Source of the DNA: Micromonospora thermarum
GTDB lineage: Bacteria > Actinomycetota > Actinomycetes > Mycobacteriales > Micromonosporaceae
NCBI RefSeq assembly: GCF_012034245.1
Contig: NZ_JAATEO010000006.1
Coordinates: forward strand, 144,996 to 208,995
Direction of reading: 5' to 3'
DNA length: 64,000 nucleotides
In this document: piece after piece, positions 19,808-27,840 of the stretch
Layout of the letters: every line of letters begins with the position of its first letter
Numbering within the stretch: position 1 is the first letter of the stretch
Made by a program: the position numbers and the translations under genes
The notes under the pieces: model-generated
What the model saw: the letters and a program-made list of their open reading frames with translations, nothing else
Told to the model about the DNA's origin: nothing
Databases searched by the model: none

Positions 19808-20401
19808 TCAGGCTGCCGGTCCCCGGCGCACATACGCCGTCACCCCGGCCACCACGAGGACCGCAGCCACCACCCAGGAGACGTTCGGCTGGCCGGGCTG
19901 CACCATCCACGCCCACCACGCCGCGCCTTTCGCGGTGTCCCGGGGGGCGGTCGCCATGGACACCAGGCCGTATCCGAGTACGGGCATCCACGCGGCCTGG
20001 ACCCGGATCACCGTTGCGGACAAGAACGTCATGCCGGAGAAGCCCAGGGCGTTTCGCAGCATGGCCAACGTGGCCGCATCGTCCAGCACGGCGGCTCCGG
20101 CCACGGCCAGCGGGAGACAGCACAGCATCATAGCCATCGACGCGTGCGTCATCCGCCGGCCGCGCGTCAACCTCGGCGTCGAACGCTCGAGAAGCACATC
20201 CGTCCCTGCCAGGGTGGTGGTCAGCAGGATCGCCGCCAGCAGCGGCGCCAACACGGCCACTGGTACCCACCATCCCACCAGTGAATCGTGGGACGCGAGC
20301 TCGAGGGCGGCTCCGACGACAGCCATCGCCACTGCCAGCACGGCCACCGGCACGGACCATCCTCCCCGGTCGGCCAGATATCCGCGAAGCCCGGTGCTCA
20401 T
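19808..20401 (-). CDS. ABC-type exporter membrane subunit, small
   Basis: 197 aa with about six hydrophobic segments and no recognisable enzyme motif. It is the last gene of the sigma-antisigma-ABC operon: its ATG at 20401 overlaps the TGA of the upstream permease (ATGA), which fixes the start over an upstream in-frame alternative at 20437. Membership of the transporter is inferred from position and topology, not from a family signature. Confidence 0.65.
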   Translation of the reverse strand: MSTGLRGYLADRGGWSVPVAVLAVAMAVVGAALELASHDSLVGWWVPVAVLAPLLAAILLTTTLAGTDVLLERSTPRLTRGRRMTHASMAMMLCCLPLAVAGAAVLDDAATLAMLRNALGFSGMTFLSATVIRVQAAWMPVLGYGLVSMATAPRDTAKGAAWWAWMVQPGQPNVSWVVAAVLVVAGVTAYVRRGPAA

Positions 20402-21702
20402 CAGCTCACCAGCTCGGCGAATGCCGACAGGTCGCACGTCCGTCCGGCCTTCAGGTAGTCCGCCAGCCAGGCGCGGCGCGCCGACGGGTCCCGCTGCAGC
20501 CGAACCGCCACCCGATCCTGGCTCTCCGCTCCCTCCGCTGCGGCCTGCGGGCCGAGCACGAGGGCGATCGCGATGCCATATGCGCGGGAGACGGCCGGGG
20601 TCCGCTCAGCGCACCAGACGCTGAGGAAACTGTCCGCCAGCTCGGCGCGTAGCCCGTCCGGGTCTCGGACGTCGGTCGTGAACAGCTCGGTGCGCCCTTC
20701 CAGGAAGGGGATCGCGAACTCACCGGACGCGTTGGCCGGCCGTTCGGCGGGATGCTCAAGGCCTTGTTCCGCCGCGACACTACCGGGCGGCAGTTCGGCG
20801 AGGATGGGCTGCGCCAGCTCGGTGACCTCCGGCAGGAGCGCGGCGTGCACGGCGTTCAGGCAGACCTTCGGTTCGTCGGTGGAGCAGACCTGCGACATCG
20901 CATCCGGGTCCGGCTCCGTCCAGGTAGCCGAGTAGGAATTGCCGTTCCACTGCACCGGCAAGGGAGCCAGCTGGGCCGCGGCCACGACAGCCAGCACCGC
21001 CGGTACCAGTGCCCAGTGACGACGCCGCGCACTGGCGACGAGAAGGGCGGACGCCGCCAGGCCCACCAGCCAGACGATGGCGAGCGCGGCGACGCTGAGG
21101 CGCAGGCGCTGGCCGTCTCCCGAAGGCAGGTTCGAGACAAGGGCCAGCTGAGCGACCCCGTTGTCGAGGTATGTCGGAATCCCGCTGAGCAGGTAGACGA
21201 TCAACGCGACGACGGGAGCGGACCACCGGTGCGGCACCAGCCGGCCCAGGGCGAAACCGATGGCCAGGCAGGCGACACAGCCGAGGATCACCAGCAGGAC
21301 GGACACCTGCCAGCGCCCGCCGGCGTACGTGATCGCCGGGAGGACGGTCCCCGTGACCACAACCGCGACCACCAGGAGCCCGCCGATGACAGCGGCGACG
21401 AGTGCGCCGAACGACGCCACGTCGCACCGCCACCGCGGCATCGGGACTGCCGCCAGCAACTCCTCGACGCCCAGTCGCCGGTCTCGGCCGCCCACCCAGG
21501 CTCCGGCAGCCGCGGCGAGCGGACCGAGCACCAGACCGGTGGTGTTGAGCCACGACACGATGCCGGGTCCGCTGCTCGACCAGGCACCCACCCGGTCGGA
21601 GGACAGACCTGCCATGGCCGTCATCAGCGAGCCCACGGCGGCGAGGCTGACGAGCAGGATGAGTCCGGCCCCACGGCGCAGTTCGAGCTTCGCGGCGATC
21701 AC
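20401..21702 (-). CDS. ABC-type transporter membrane subunit
   Basis: 433 aa. The first half contains about six transmembrane helices, including the LLVSLAAVGSLMTAMAG and VIGGLLVVAVVVTGTVLP segments. The C-terminal 170 residues are soluble, with a short region around two Cys (SQVCSTDEPKVCLNA) that probably lies outside the membrane. The GTG at 21702 overlaps the stop of the ATPase gene (GTGA), so translation is coupled. It probably forms the channel with the ATPase and the smaller permease. The substrate is unknown; the large C-terminal domain is not typical of ABC-2 permeases. Confidence 0.7.
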   Translation of the reverse strand: MIAAKLELRRGAGLILLVSLAAVGSLMTAMAGLSSDRVGAWSSSGPGIVSWLNTTGLVLGPLAAAAGAWVGGRDRRLGVEELLAAVPMPRWRCDVASFGALVAAVIGGLLVVAVVVTGTVLPAITYAGGRWQVSVLLVILGCVACLAIGFALGRLVPHRWSAPVVALIVYLLSGIPTYLDNGVAQLALVSNLPSGDGQRLRLSVAALAIVWLVGLAASALLVASARRRHWALVPAVLAVVAAAQLAPLPVQWNGNSYSATWTEPDPDAMSQVCSTDEPKVCLNAVHAALLPEVTELAQPILAELPPGSVAAEQGLEHPAERPANASGEFAIPFLEGRTELFTTDVRDPDGLRAELADSFLSVWCAERTPAVSRAYGIAIALVLGPQAAAEGAESQDRVAVRLQRDPSARRAWLADYLKAGRTCDLSAFAELVS

Positions 21703-22529
21703 TGAGCCACCCCCGACGGTACGGCACGACCGTGCAGCGCGGCCGTGTATCCGCGTTCCAGCGCCGATGTCCCGTCCTCCGTGGATCCGAAGGCCGCGCC
21801 CAGCCGCTCGAGCTGTGCGGGGTGGGTGCGCAGGACGACGCGGCCCTCGCGGACGAGGATGGCCTGATCGCAGATGGCGGCCACATCGTCGACGATGTGG
21901 GTGCTGATCAACACGGTGGTGTCGGCGCCGACCTCGCGCAGCAGACGCCGGAAAGTGATGCGCTGTTCCGGGTCCAGTCCGACCGTGGGCTCGTCGAGCA
22001 ACAACACGTCGGGGTCGTTGACCAGAGCCTGCGCCAGGCCGGCACGACGCAACATGCCTCCGGAGAGCGACTTCATGCGGGTGTCCGCCCGATCGGCCAA
22101 CCCGACCCGCTCGATCGCCCGATCCACCGCGGCGGCTGCCCGCCGTGACGGGACCTCCTTCAGCCAGGCGAAGTATGCGACGAACTCACGCACCGTGAAC
22201 CGCGGATACGACCCGAACGCCTGCGGGAGATAACCCAGTTGCCGTCGGATCTGCCGCCGGTCACGTTCGTGCCGCACGTCACGACCGAGCAGCCTGACCT
22301 CGCCGGAGGTGGCCGTCAGGATGGTCGCCAGAACCCTCATCAGGGTCGTCTTGCCGGCGCCGTTGGGACCCAACAGACCGTGCACGCCGGTGGTCAGATC
22401 GAGGTCGACGCTGTCGAGGGCGCGGCGTGCGCCACGGCCCCGGCCGTACCGCACGCTGAGACCGCTCAGCCGGATCGTCGAGGCGTGACCAGCGGCCGAC
22501 GCAGATGATCGTGGATCAGTGGACATCAT
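21699..22529 (-). CDS. ABC transporter ATP-binding protein
   Basis: 276-aa cytoplasmic ATPase. Walker A is GPNGAGKTTL, the signature motif LSGGMLRRAGLAQAL, Walker B VLLLDEPTVGLDP, and the H-loop is in VLISTHIVDD, so it should be catalytically competent. The order and size match CcmA/ABC-2-type drug or lipid exporters. The start (ATG 22529 or 22526) lies inside the preceding gene and follows AAGGGAG; the stop overlaps the permease GTG. Substrate specificity cannot be read from the ATPase. Confidence 0.92.
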   Translation of the reverse strand: MMSTDPRSSASAAGHASTIRLSGLSVRYGRGRGARRALDSVDLDLTTGVHGLLGPNGAGKTTLMRVLATILTATSGEVRLLGRDVRHERDRRQIRRQLGYLPQAFGSYPRFTVREFVAYFAWLKEVPSRRAAAAVDRAIERVGLADRADTRMKSLSGGMLRRAGLAQALVNDPDVLLLDEPTVGLDPEQRITFRRLLREVGADTTVLISTHIVDDVAAICDQAILVREGRVVLRTHPAQLERLGAAFGSTEDGTSALERGYTAALHGRAVPSGVAQ

Positions 22530-23418
22530 GGATGACTCCCTTGGGGTGACCAATGTCGTAACGGCCGCGGGTGAGGAACACCACGGCGGCGAAGAACAGG
22601 GTGACCAACGCCCATCCCACCTGTGCCGTCGCCGCGAACGCGGGCGTTTCCGCCAGTGGCGCCGCGGCCAGCCGGACCGCGGCGAGCGCGTCACCGCCGG
22701 TGCGGACCAGCGGTGGACCCAGAGTCGCGGCACACCAGAGCAGCCCGACGCATCGGGCGGCGCGTTCCACGCCGATGAACGCGCCGCCGGCCAGCGTCGC
22801 GGAGGTCAGCGCCAGGCACGGCAGAAGCCACGCGGCGTTCCAACCGGCCTGGCCGCCGGCGGCCACCCGCAGGCTCCCGGCCGCCGAGGCTAGTGGCACG
22901 GCGACGATCAGGACGGCGATCGTGCGCCACAGAACGAGCCGCAGCAGCGCCGAGGGTGCCGCGAGGATCGCCTCCCAGCAGGGATCCTCCTCGCCTACCG
23001 CCGCCAGAGCCACCCCGGCGAGGGGTATCGCCGGCGCGAGCAACCAGAGCATGCCGCCGTCCCGATCGCCGACGCCCGCGACGAGATCGAGAGCCGTGGC
23101 ACCGAGAACCGCCACGACCACCGCGATCAATGTTCCGGGCCGCAGAGTCCACCGGAGCCACCCGACGCTGCGCCGGATGCGGGCGGTCCCGCGTTCGGGT
23201 ACCGCCGTGACGACGCTGTCCCGGATGTTCCCGAGCAGTTCCTGGTCAACCGGCTGGAGCACGGCGGCCAGTTCCGCCCGGCACAGCGGGCAGGCGATGA
23301 GGTGCGCCTCCACCGACCAGACGTCGGTACCGTGGGCCCGGCCCGCGGCGTAGGCGGCGAGCAGTGCCGGTGACACATGCCAGGTCCGGGTGCCCGCGGG
23401 TTCCCGTCGATCGTTCAT
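22516..23418 (-). CDS. Zinc-finger anti-sigma-like multipass membrane protein
   Basis: 300 aa. The cytoplasmic N-terminus has an intact zinc anti-sigma (ZAS/zf-HC2) motif, His39-x3-Cys43-x2-Cys46 in HLIACPLCRAEL. About six membrane helices follow, far more than the single helix of most ZAS proteins, so it may be both anti-sigma factor and a transporter component. Its ATG at 23418 overlaps the sigma factor TGA (ATGA). The expected role is to hold the sigma factor until a membrane signal, and the fused ABC genes suggest the signal is the transport substrate. That last step is inference. Confidence 0.78.
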   Translation of the reverse strand: MNDRREPAGTRTWHVSPALLAAYAAGRAHGTDVWSVEAHLIACPLCRAELAAVLQPVDQELLGNIRDSVVTAVPERGTARIRRSVGWLRWTLRPGTLIAVVVAVLGATALDLVAGVGDRDGGMLWLLAPAIPLAGVALAAVGEEDPCWEAILAAPSALLRLVLWRTIAVLIVAVPLASAAGSLRVAAGGQAGWNAAWLLPCLALTSATLAGGAFIGVERAARCVGLLWCAATLGPPLVRTGGDALAAVRLAAAPLAETPAFAATAQVGWALVTLFFAAVVFLTRGRYDIGHPKGVIHDVH

Positions 23419-23954
23419 GCCAGTGCCTGCCTCAACACCGAGCGGGCCCGGAAGGCCCGCGCTTTGACCGTTCCTTCGGGAATACCGAGCAGTGTGGCGG
23501 TCTCCCGGGTGCTGAGACCGTCGAGCACCGTCGCCCGCAACACCGCGAGCAGTTCGGGCGACAGCTGGCGGAGTGCCGCCTCCAGGCCACCACCGAGCAC
23601 CTCGTCGAGCACCACCGCCTCGGCCGACGGGGCGGACATCTCCACGGTGATCATGGCGTTACGCTCCGCAGCCGAGGAGCGCACGGCGCGCTGGCGATAG
23701 ACGTCCACCAGACGCCGAGCCGCGATGGTCCAGACCCACCCCGCCACGTCGCCGCGCCCCGTCCACTGGTCCGCCGACCGCCAGACGGCTGCGAACGCGT
23801 CCTGAAGCACGTCCGCGACGAGCTCTCGATCGGAACATCGGCCCCGTAACCGCAGGAGGACCATCGGCGCCAGGCGGTCGTAGAGAACGCGGAAGGCCGC
23901 GGCATCACCTCGTGCGGAGCGGCGCAGCAGAGCCGCGTCGTCGAGTCCGTCCAT
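23415..23954 (-). CDS. ECF-type RNA polymerase sigma factor
   Basis: 179 aa from ATG 23954. Region 2 (SARGDAAAFRVLYDRLA through VLQDAFAAVWR) and region 4 (STRETATLLGIPEGTVKAR) are clear; no extra domain is present. The start is uncertain: AAGGA abuts the chosen ATG, a GTG lies three codons upstream, and the frame stays open to 24080. It heads the five-gene operon and most likely drives its own promoter, as in autoregulated ECF/anti-sigma loci. No matching -35/-10 pair was identified with confidence. Confidence 0.85.
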   Translation of the reverse strand: MDGLDDAALLRRSARGDAAAFRVLYDRLAPMVLLRLRGRCSDRELVADVLQDAFAAVWRSADQWTGRGDVAGWVWTIAARRLVDVYRQRAVRSSAAERNAMITVEMSAPSAEAVVLDEVLGGGLEAALRQLSPELLAVLRATVLDGLSTRETATLLGIPEGTVKARAFRARSVLRQALA

Positions 23955-24123
23955 GTCCTTCACGCCCTGTCTGACGGCGCTCGACGCCGCCAGGTTCGGC
24001 GTTTCCGGCACCGCCACGGTCGCTGCCTGACGTGCCGCCTCGGCTGGGACGGGGAGAGCCTGCCGGCGCCCGTTGTCCAACCGGCCCCGAGGGGCGCGGA
24101 CGCGGGCCGAACGGTCGGGTGTG

Positions 24124-25251
24124 CTACCAGGTCGGGGTCAGGTGTTCGGCCCTGGTGGTGACACCGGGGATGGGGCGTTCGCCGGTCAGGATCACGTCGA
24201 AGGCCTTGTTGTCCTTCAGCGTCCGCTCGTAGTACGCGGTGAAGAACGCGACCGCGAAGTCGCGCTGAGCCTTGTCGGAGGGTCTCGCCGGATCGTTCGG
24301 GCACGTGCTGTCGTCGCCGTTGGCGAAGCCGGACGCGTTCGACCACACGGTGTTGAAGAAGTTGTGGTTACCGCCCACGAGGGTCATCAGGTAGGCCGGT
24401 ACCGTGTTGCGGCCGCGGGAGTTGTCGAAGTACTGCCGGTCTCCGGTGCCCCAGCAGGTCGCGGACACCACGGCGAACGGAATCTTGGTGATCAGGGTGT
24501 CGCTGACGTCACCCTCCACCAGTTCGAAGTAGCGCGAGGCGAGCGGTACGGCGGCTTTGATCTGCACACCCTGCGGCCAGTCGGTGCGGTGCTTGTCGGA
24601 TGCGTGCCGCATCACCGCCTCGCCGGCGACGGAGTGGCCCATGGTTCCGACGCGGGTGAGGTCGACCCGACCGCGGAAATCGACGCGCGCGGTCCTGCCG
24701 GTGGCGGCGTCGACGAACGCGCCGTCCAGCGGTCCGCCGCCGGTAGCGCTGAGCTGCTGCCACATCGCCAGATGCCGGTTGATCAACCGGGCACGCTGGA
24801 CGGCGATACCCATGTGGTGGTTGATTCCGTTGGCGCTCAACGAGACCACGACGAAGCCCCGCCGGGCCAAGGCGTCGCCGAGGTAGTCGTACCCGCGATA
24901 GCTCGGGAAGGCCCGCACGCCAGGCGGGCAGGGCCAGGTTTCCTCCGCCTTGGTGTCGCAGGCGATGTTCTGGCCGTGCAGAATCATGACCAGCGGCATC
25001 TTGCCGCTCGGTAGCCGGCGCGGGTAGTGGACGACGGCCTTGATCTCGGACTTTCCGGCCCAGTCGGGCGCGTCGGTGAACGCGGTGTCGCCCAGGTCGT
25101 ATTCGAGCACGGCCACGGCCCCGGCTCGGTCGCTTCCTGCTGCGGCCGACGCACCGTCGCTGAGGCTGATGATCGAGTAACGTCCGACGACGACCGTCAA
25201 CAGCATCACCACCACCAGGGCGGTGATACGCGCGGTTTTACCGGTGGTCAC
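24124..25251 (-). CDS. Membrane-anchored or secreted alpha/beta hydrolase
   Basis: 375 aa. The N-terminus (TGKTARITALVVVMLLTVVVG) is one hydrophobic segment, a signal anchor or signal peptide. The body has VMILHGQNIACD, the nucleophile elbow GHSVAGE and a late His in VGGNHNFF, a plausible alpha/beta hydrolase triad. The GTG at 25251 is chosen because GGAG lies six bases upstream; an ATG at 25263 has no ribosome site. Four Cys could form two disulfides outside the cell. The substrate is unknown. It lies 141 bp after the next hydrolase gene in transcription order. Confidence 0.75.
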   Translation of the reverse strand: MTTGKTARITALVVVMLLTVVVGRYSIISLSDGASAAAGSDRAGAVAVLEYDLGDTAFTDAPDWAGKSEIKAVVHYPRRLPSGKMPLVMILHGQNIACDTKAEETWPCPPGVRAFPSYRGYDYLGDALARRGFVVVSLSANGINHHMGIAVQRARLINRHLAMWQQLSATGGGPLDGAFVDAATGRTARVDFRGRVDLTRVGTMGHSVAGEAVMRHASDKHRTDWPQGVQIKAAVPLASRYFELVEGDVSDTLITKIPFAVVSATCWGTGDRQYFDNSRGRNTVPAYLMTLVGGNHNFFNTVWSNASGFANGDDSTCPNDPARPSDKAQRDFAVAFFTAYYERTLKDNKAFDVILTGERPIPGVTTRAEHLTPTW

Positions 25252-25392
25252 GGCGGTCTCCATTCGGTCGGGGTGAGCGGTCGCGGTCGACCGTGTCGGC
25301 GCGATGTCAGGAACGTGATGGCGGATGAATCGAGGGGGCACGTCCGGCTCACACCGGTCTGCCCGGCTGTCACGACCCGGGTGCGACATCCC

Positions 25393-26139
25393 TCAGTCCA
25401 GGCTCGTCCAGAAGTCGGTCAGGACGGCGGCGGCCTGGGAGGGGTCCTGAAGCATCCACCAATGCCCGGTTCCCTCGATCACCCGCACCTTGGCACCGAG
25501 ATCGCGGGCGACGTCGGCGGCGAGCGACCCGTCGTCGAACGGGTCGTCCGGCGCGCTCAGGACCAGTCTCGGTGCGGCGCTGACGGCGATGCCGGCACCC
25601 CAGTCGGCGAACGGATTAGGGGTTGCCGACCGGTACAGGTCGAGGATGGATCGCCCCATCTCAGGGTCGAACCGGTCGTGCATGAGCAGAGCGTCGGCCT
25701 CCGGTACGCCCATGCTCCGCAGGCTCTCGGCAACGCCGTACGGGTCGGTGTGGGAGGCGCGGAGAGCCTGAGCGATGAAGGACTCCCCCTCGTGCGGGGT
25801 CTGCCAGACTTGAGCAAGGTCGTGCCAGACGTACGCCTTGTGAAGGATGCTGGCGACGTCGATGGTCCAGCTGCGCAGCGGCACGTCGAGCGCAGATGCC
25901 ACCCGGTAGGTGAGCAGTGCGCCCCAGTCGTGACCGACCAGGTCGACCGGACCGGGCACGCGGCGCAGTTCCCGTGCGAGCCATTCCGCGTGGTCGTCCT
26001 TGCTCCCGCCGAAACCGTCCGGCCGCCGGGCCCCGAACCCCGGCAGACTGAGCGCGATGCTGTCCCGGCCGATGAGCTCACGCAGCCGGTCCCAGACTTC
26101 GCAGGTTTCAGGAACCCCGTGGACGAACACGACGGTCAT
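25393..26139 (-). CDS. Alpha/beta hydrolase, epoxide-hydrolase/haloalkane-dehalogenase-like
   Basis: 248-aa cytoplasmic protein. It has the HGVPETCEVW oxyanion region near the start and GHDWGA as nucleophile elbow, with Asp rather than Ser. A late acid is in SAPDDPFDD and the His is in GTGHWWMLQD. An Asp nucleophile is typical of epoxide hydrolases and haloalkane dehalogenases, so a hydrolytic epoxide- or halide-opening role is likely. The ATG at 26139 follows AGGGAG. It diverges from an FAD oxidoreductase gene across 213 bp, and a shared oxidation-hydrolysis pathway is possible but only inferred. Confidence 0.82.
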   Translation of the reverse strand: MTVVFVHGVPETCEVWDRLRELIGRDSIALSLPGFGARRPDGFGGSKDDHAEWLARELRRVPGPVDLVGHDWGALLTYRVASALDVPLRSWTIDVASILHKAYVWHDLAQVWQTPHEGESFIAQALRASHTDPYGVAESLRSMGVPEADALLMHDRFDPEMGRSILDLYRSATPNPFADWGAGIAVSAAPRLVLSAPDDPFDDGSLAADVARDLGAKVRVIEGTGHWWMLQDPSQAAAVLTDFWTSLD

Positions 26140-26352
26140 GTTCTTCTCCCTGAACGACAGAGGTGGCTGGACTGCCGGACCGAGACCTCCTCGGTCCGCA
26201 GGCACCATGATTGCCGGGCCGGGCGCTCACTCCCCAGATCGCTTGCTGCTCACGGGAGCGCCCGACCCGGGTGAATGGCCAGCTCGTGGGCTGGAAAGTG
26301 AGCAGCCTCGACCGGGACAGTGCCTCCGCAGTCCGACCAGGAGGAGTTTGTC

Positions 26353-27762
26353 ATGACACATGCGGTGATAGTCGGAGCCGGCCCGGTGGGGATGGTGACG
26401 GCCATGCTTCTCGCCGCAGACGGTTACCGGGTCAGTGTGCTGGACCGAGACCCGGCCGAGTCGCGCGACGCGTCCGCGTCGGTCCGTGGCCACTGGAGGC
26501 GTCCCGGGGTGGGGCAGTTCGGGCACACCCACGTCCTGTTGCCGGCGGGTCTGGCTCATCTGAAGCGCGAACTACCGAACGCGGTCGCACGGTTGACCGA
26601 GCTTGGCGGGCGTCGTCACAACATGATCAGCGGTGCGTGGAACGTCGGGGCCGTCGGCGATCGGGAGCCCGCGGATGACCGATTCGACACCATTGCCGCA
26701 CGGCGGCCAGTCTTGGAGGCGGCGCTCTTCGCCGAGGTCAGCCGGACACCTGGTGTCAGCGTCCGTTGCGGCATACGGGTGACCGGACTCCTGACCGACG
26801 ACGGTCGCACCCCAGGGACCCCGCACGTCACCGGGGTTCTCACCGATGACGGCGAGCAGATCGAAGCGGATCTGGTCATCGACGCCTCGGGCCGCAACTC
26901 GCGGCTGCTCGCCCTGCTCCACGACGTCGGGGCGACGCCCATTGAACGACGCGCGCAGGTCGGATTCCGCTACTACACCCGGTACTTCCGGTCAGACGTC
27001 CTGCCCACGCTGCCCACGTGGCCGCTCACCCACCACGAGAGTGTCTCCGTCATCGCCCTGCCGGGCGACAACGACACCTGGTCGGTGACTCTGGTGACGT
27101 CGGGCCGGGATCAGGACCTGCGCCTGCTCAGCAGTCCCGACGCGTGGCACCGGGCGGTTGCCCTGTTCCCGAACGTCGCGCACCTGGCGGAGGGCGAACC
27201 CATCAGCGGGGTGAACGCGATGGGAGGGACGGAGAGCAAATTCCGTCGTTTCGTCGTCGACGGGAAGCCCATCGTTACCGGACTCTTCGCGGTGGGCGAC
27301 GCGTGGGCCACCACGAACCCGCAGTTCGGAAAGGGGATGACGGTCGGGTTCGCGCATGCCGCCCTACTGCGGGACACGCTACGCGTAACGGGGTCGGACG
27401 ATCCTATCGACCTGGCGCTGCAATTCAACGCGGTCAGCGAGGCGTCGCTGACTCCGGTGTGGGAGGAGACGGCCCTGTGGGACAGCCACCGGTTCGCTGA
27501 GATCGACGCCGAGATGCGCGGGGAGGCATACGTCACGGACGATCCCGCGTGGCATCTGGACGTGGCCGTGAACGCGATTCATCTGCTCGATCCGGAGATC
27601 CTCCGCGCGCACGCCGACGTCGGATGCATGCTGGCCGGCGTCGATGAAGCCGTCCTCAAGACCGGATTGGCCGAGCGGATCCTCTCCCTGGCCACCGGTG
27701 CACCCCGCTACGCCGAACCCGGCCCGACCCGTCGGGAGCTCCTAGCCGCTACGACCGGGTAG
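26353..27762 (+). CDS. FAD-dependent oxidoreductase / monooxygenase-like
   Basis: 469 aa. The N-terminal FAD-binding motif is VGAGPVGMVTAMLL (GxGPxG, residues 8-13), a second FAD-contact Asp follows in LVIDASGRNS, and the GD motif is VGDAWATTNPQFGKG. This pattern occurs in flavin monooxygenases and geranylgeranyl-reductase-like enzymes; the substrate is unknown. The ATG at 26353 follows AGGAGGA, so the slightly longer open frame is rejected. It converges on the first giant gene, with a shared terminator. Confidence 0.82.
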   Translation: MTHAVIVGAGPVGMVTAMLLAADGYRVSVLDRDPAESRDASASVRGHWRRPGVGQFGHTHVLLPAGLAHLKRELPNAVARLTELGGRRHNMISGAWNVGAVGDREPADDRFDTIAARRPVLEAALFAEVSRTPGVSVRCGIRVTGLLTDDGRTPGTPHVTGVLTDDGEQIEADLVIDASGRNSRLLALLHDVGATPIERRAQVGFRYYTRYFRSDVLPTLPTWPLTHHESVSVIALPGDNDTWSVTLVTSGRDQDLRLLSSPDAWHRAVALFPNVAHLAEGEPISGVNAMGGTESKFRRFVVDGKPIVTGLFAVGDAWATTNPQFGKGMTVGFAHAALLRDTLRVTGSDDPIDLALQFNAVSEASLTPVWEETALWDSHRFAEIDAEMRGEAYVTDDPAWHLDVAVNAIHLLDPEILRAHADVGCMLAGVDEAVLKTGLAERILSLATGAPRYAEPGPTRRELLAATTG

Positions 27763-27770
27763 TCCCCGGC

Positions 27771-27816
27771 GGGGCGTGAAGCGGGGGACGTGAACTGCGC
27801 CCCTCGCTTCACACCC
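27771..27816. terminator. Bidirectional terminator between oxidoreductase and giant gene
   Basis: A long near-perfect inverted repeat pairs GGGGCGTGAAGCGGGGG with the complement of the segment at 27800-27816 (two mismatches). It lies in the 78-bp gap between convergent stops and would form a strong hairpin on either strand. Confidence 0.7.
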
Positions 27817-27840
27817 CTCGCCGATCCCGACCGGCACGGT

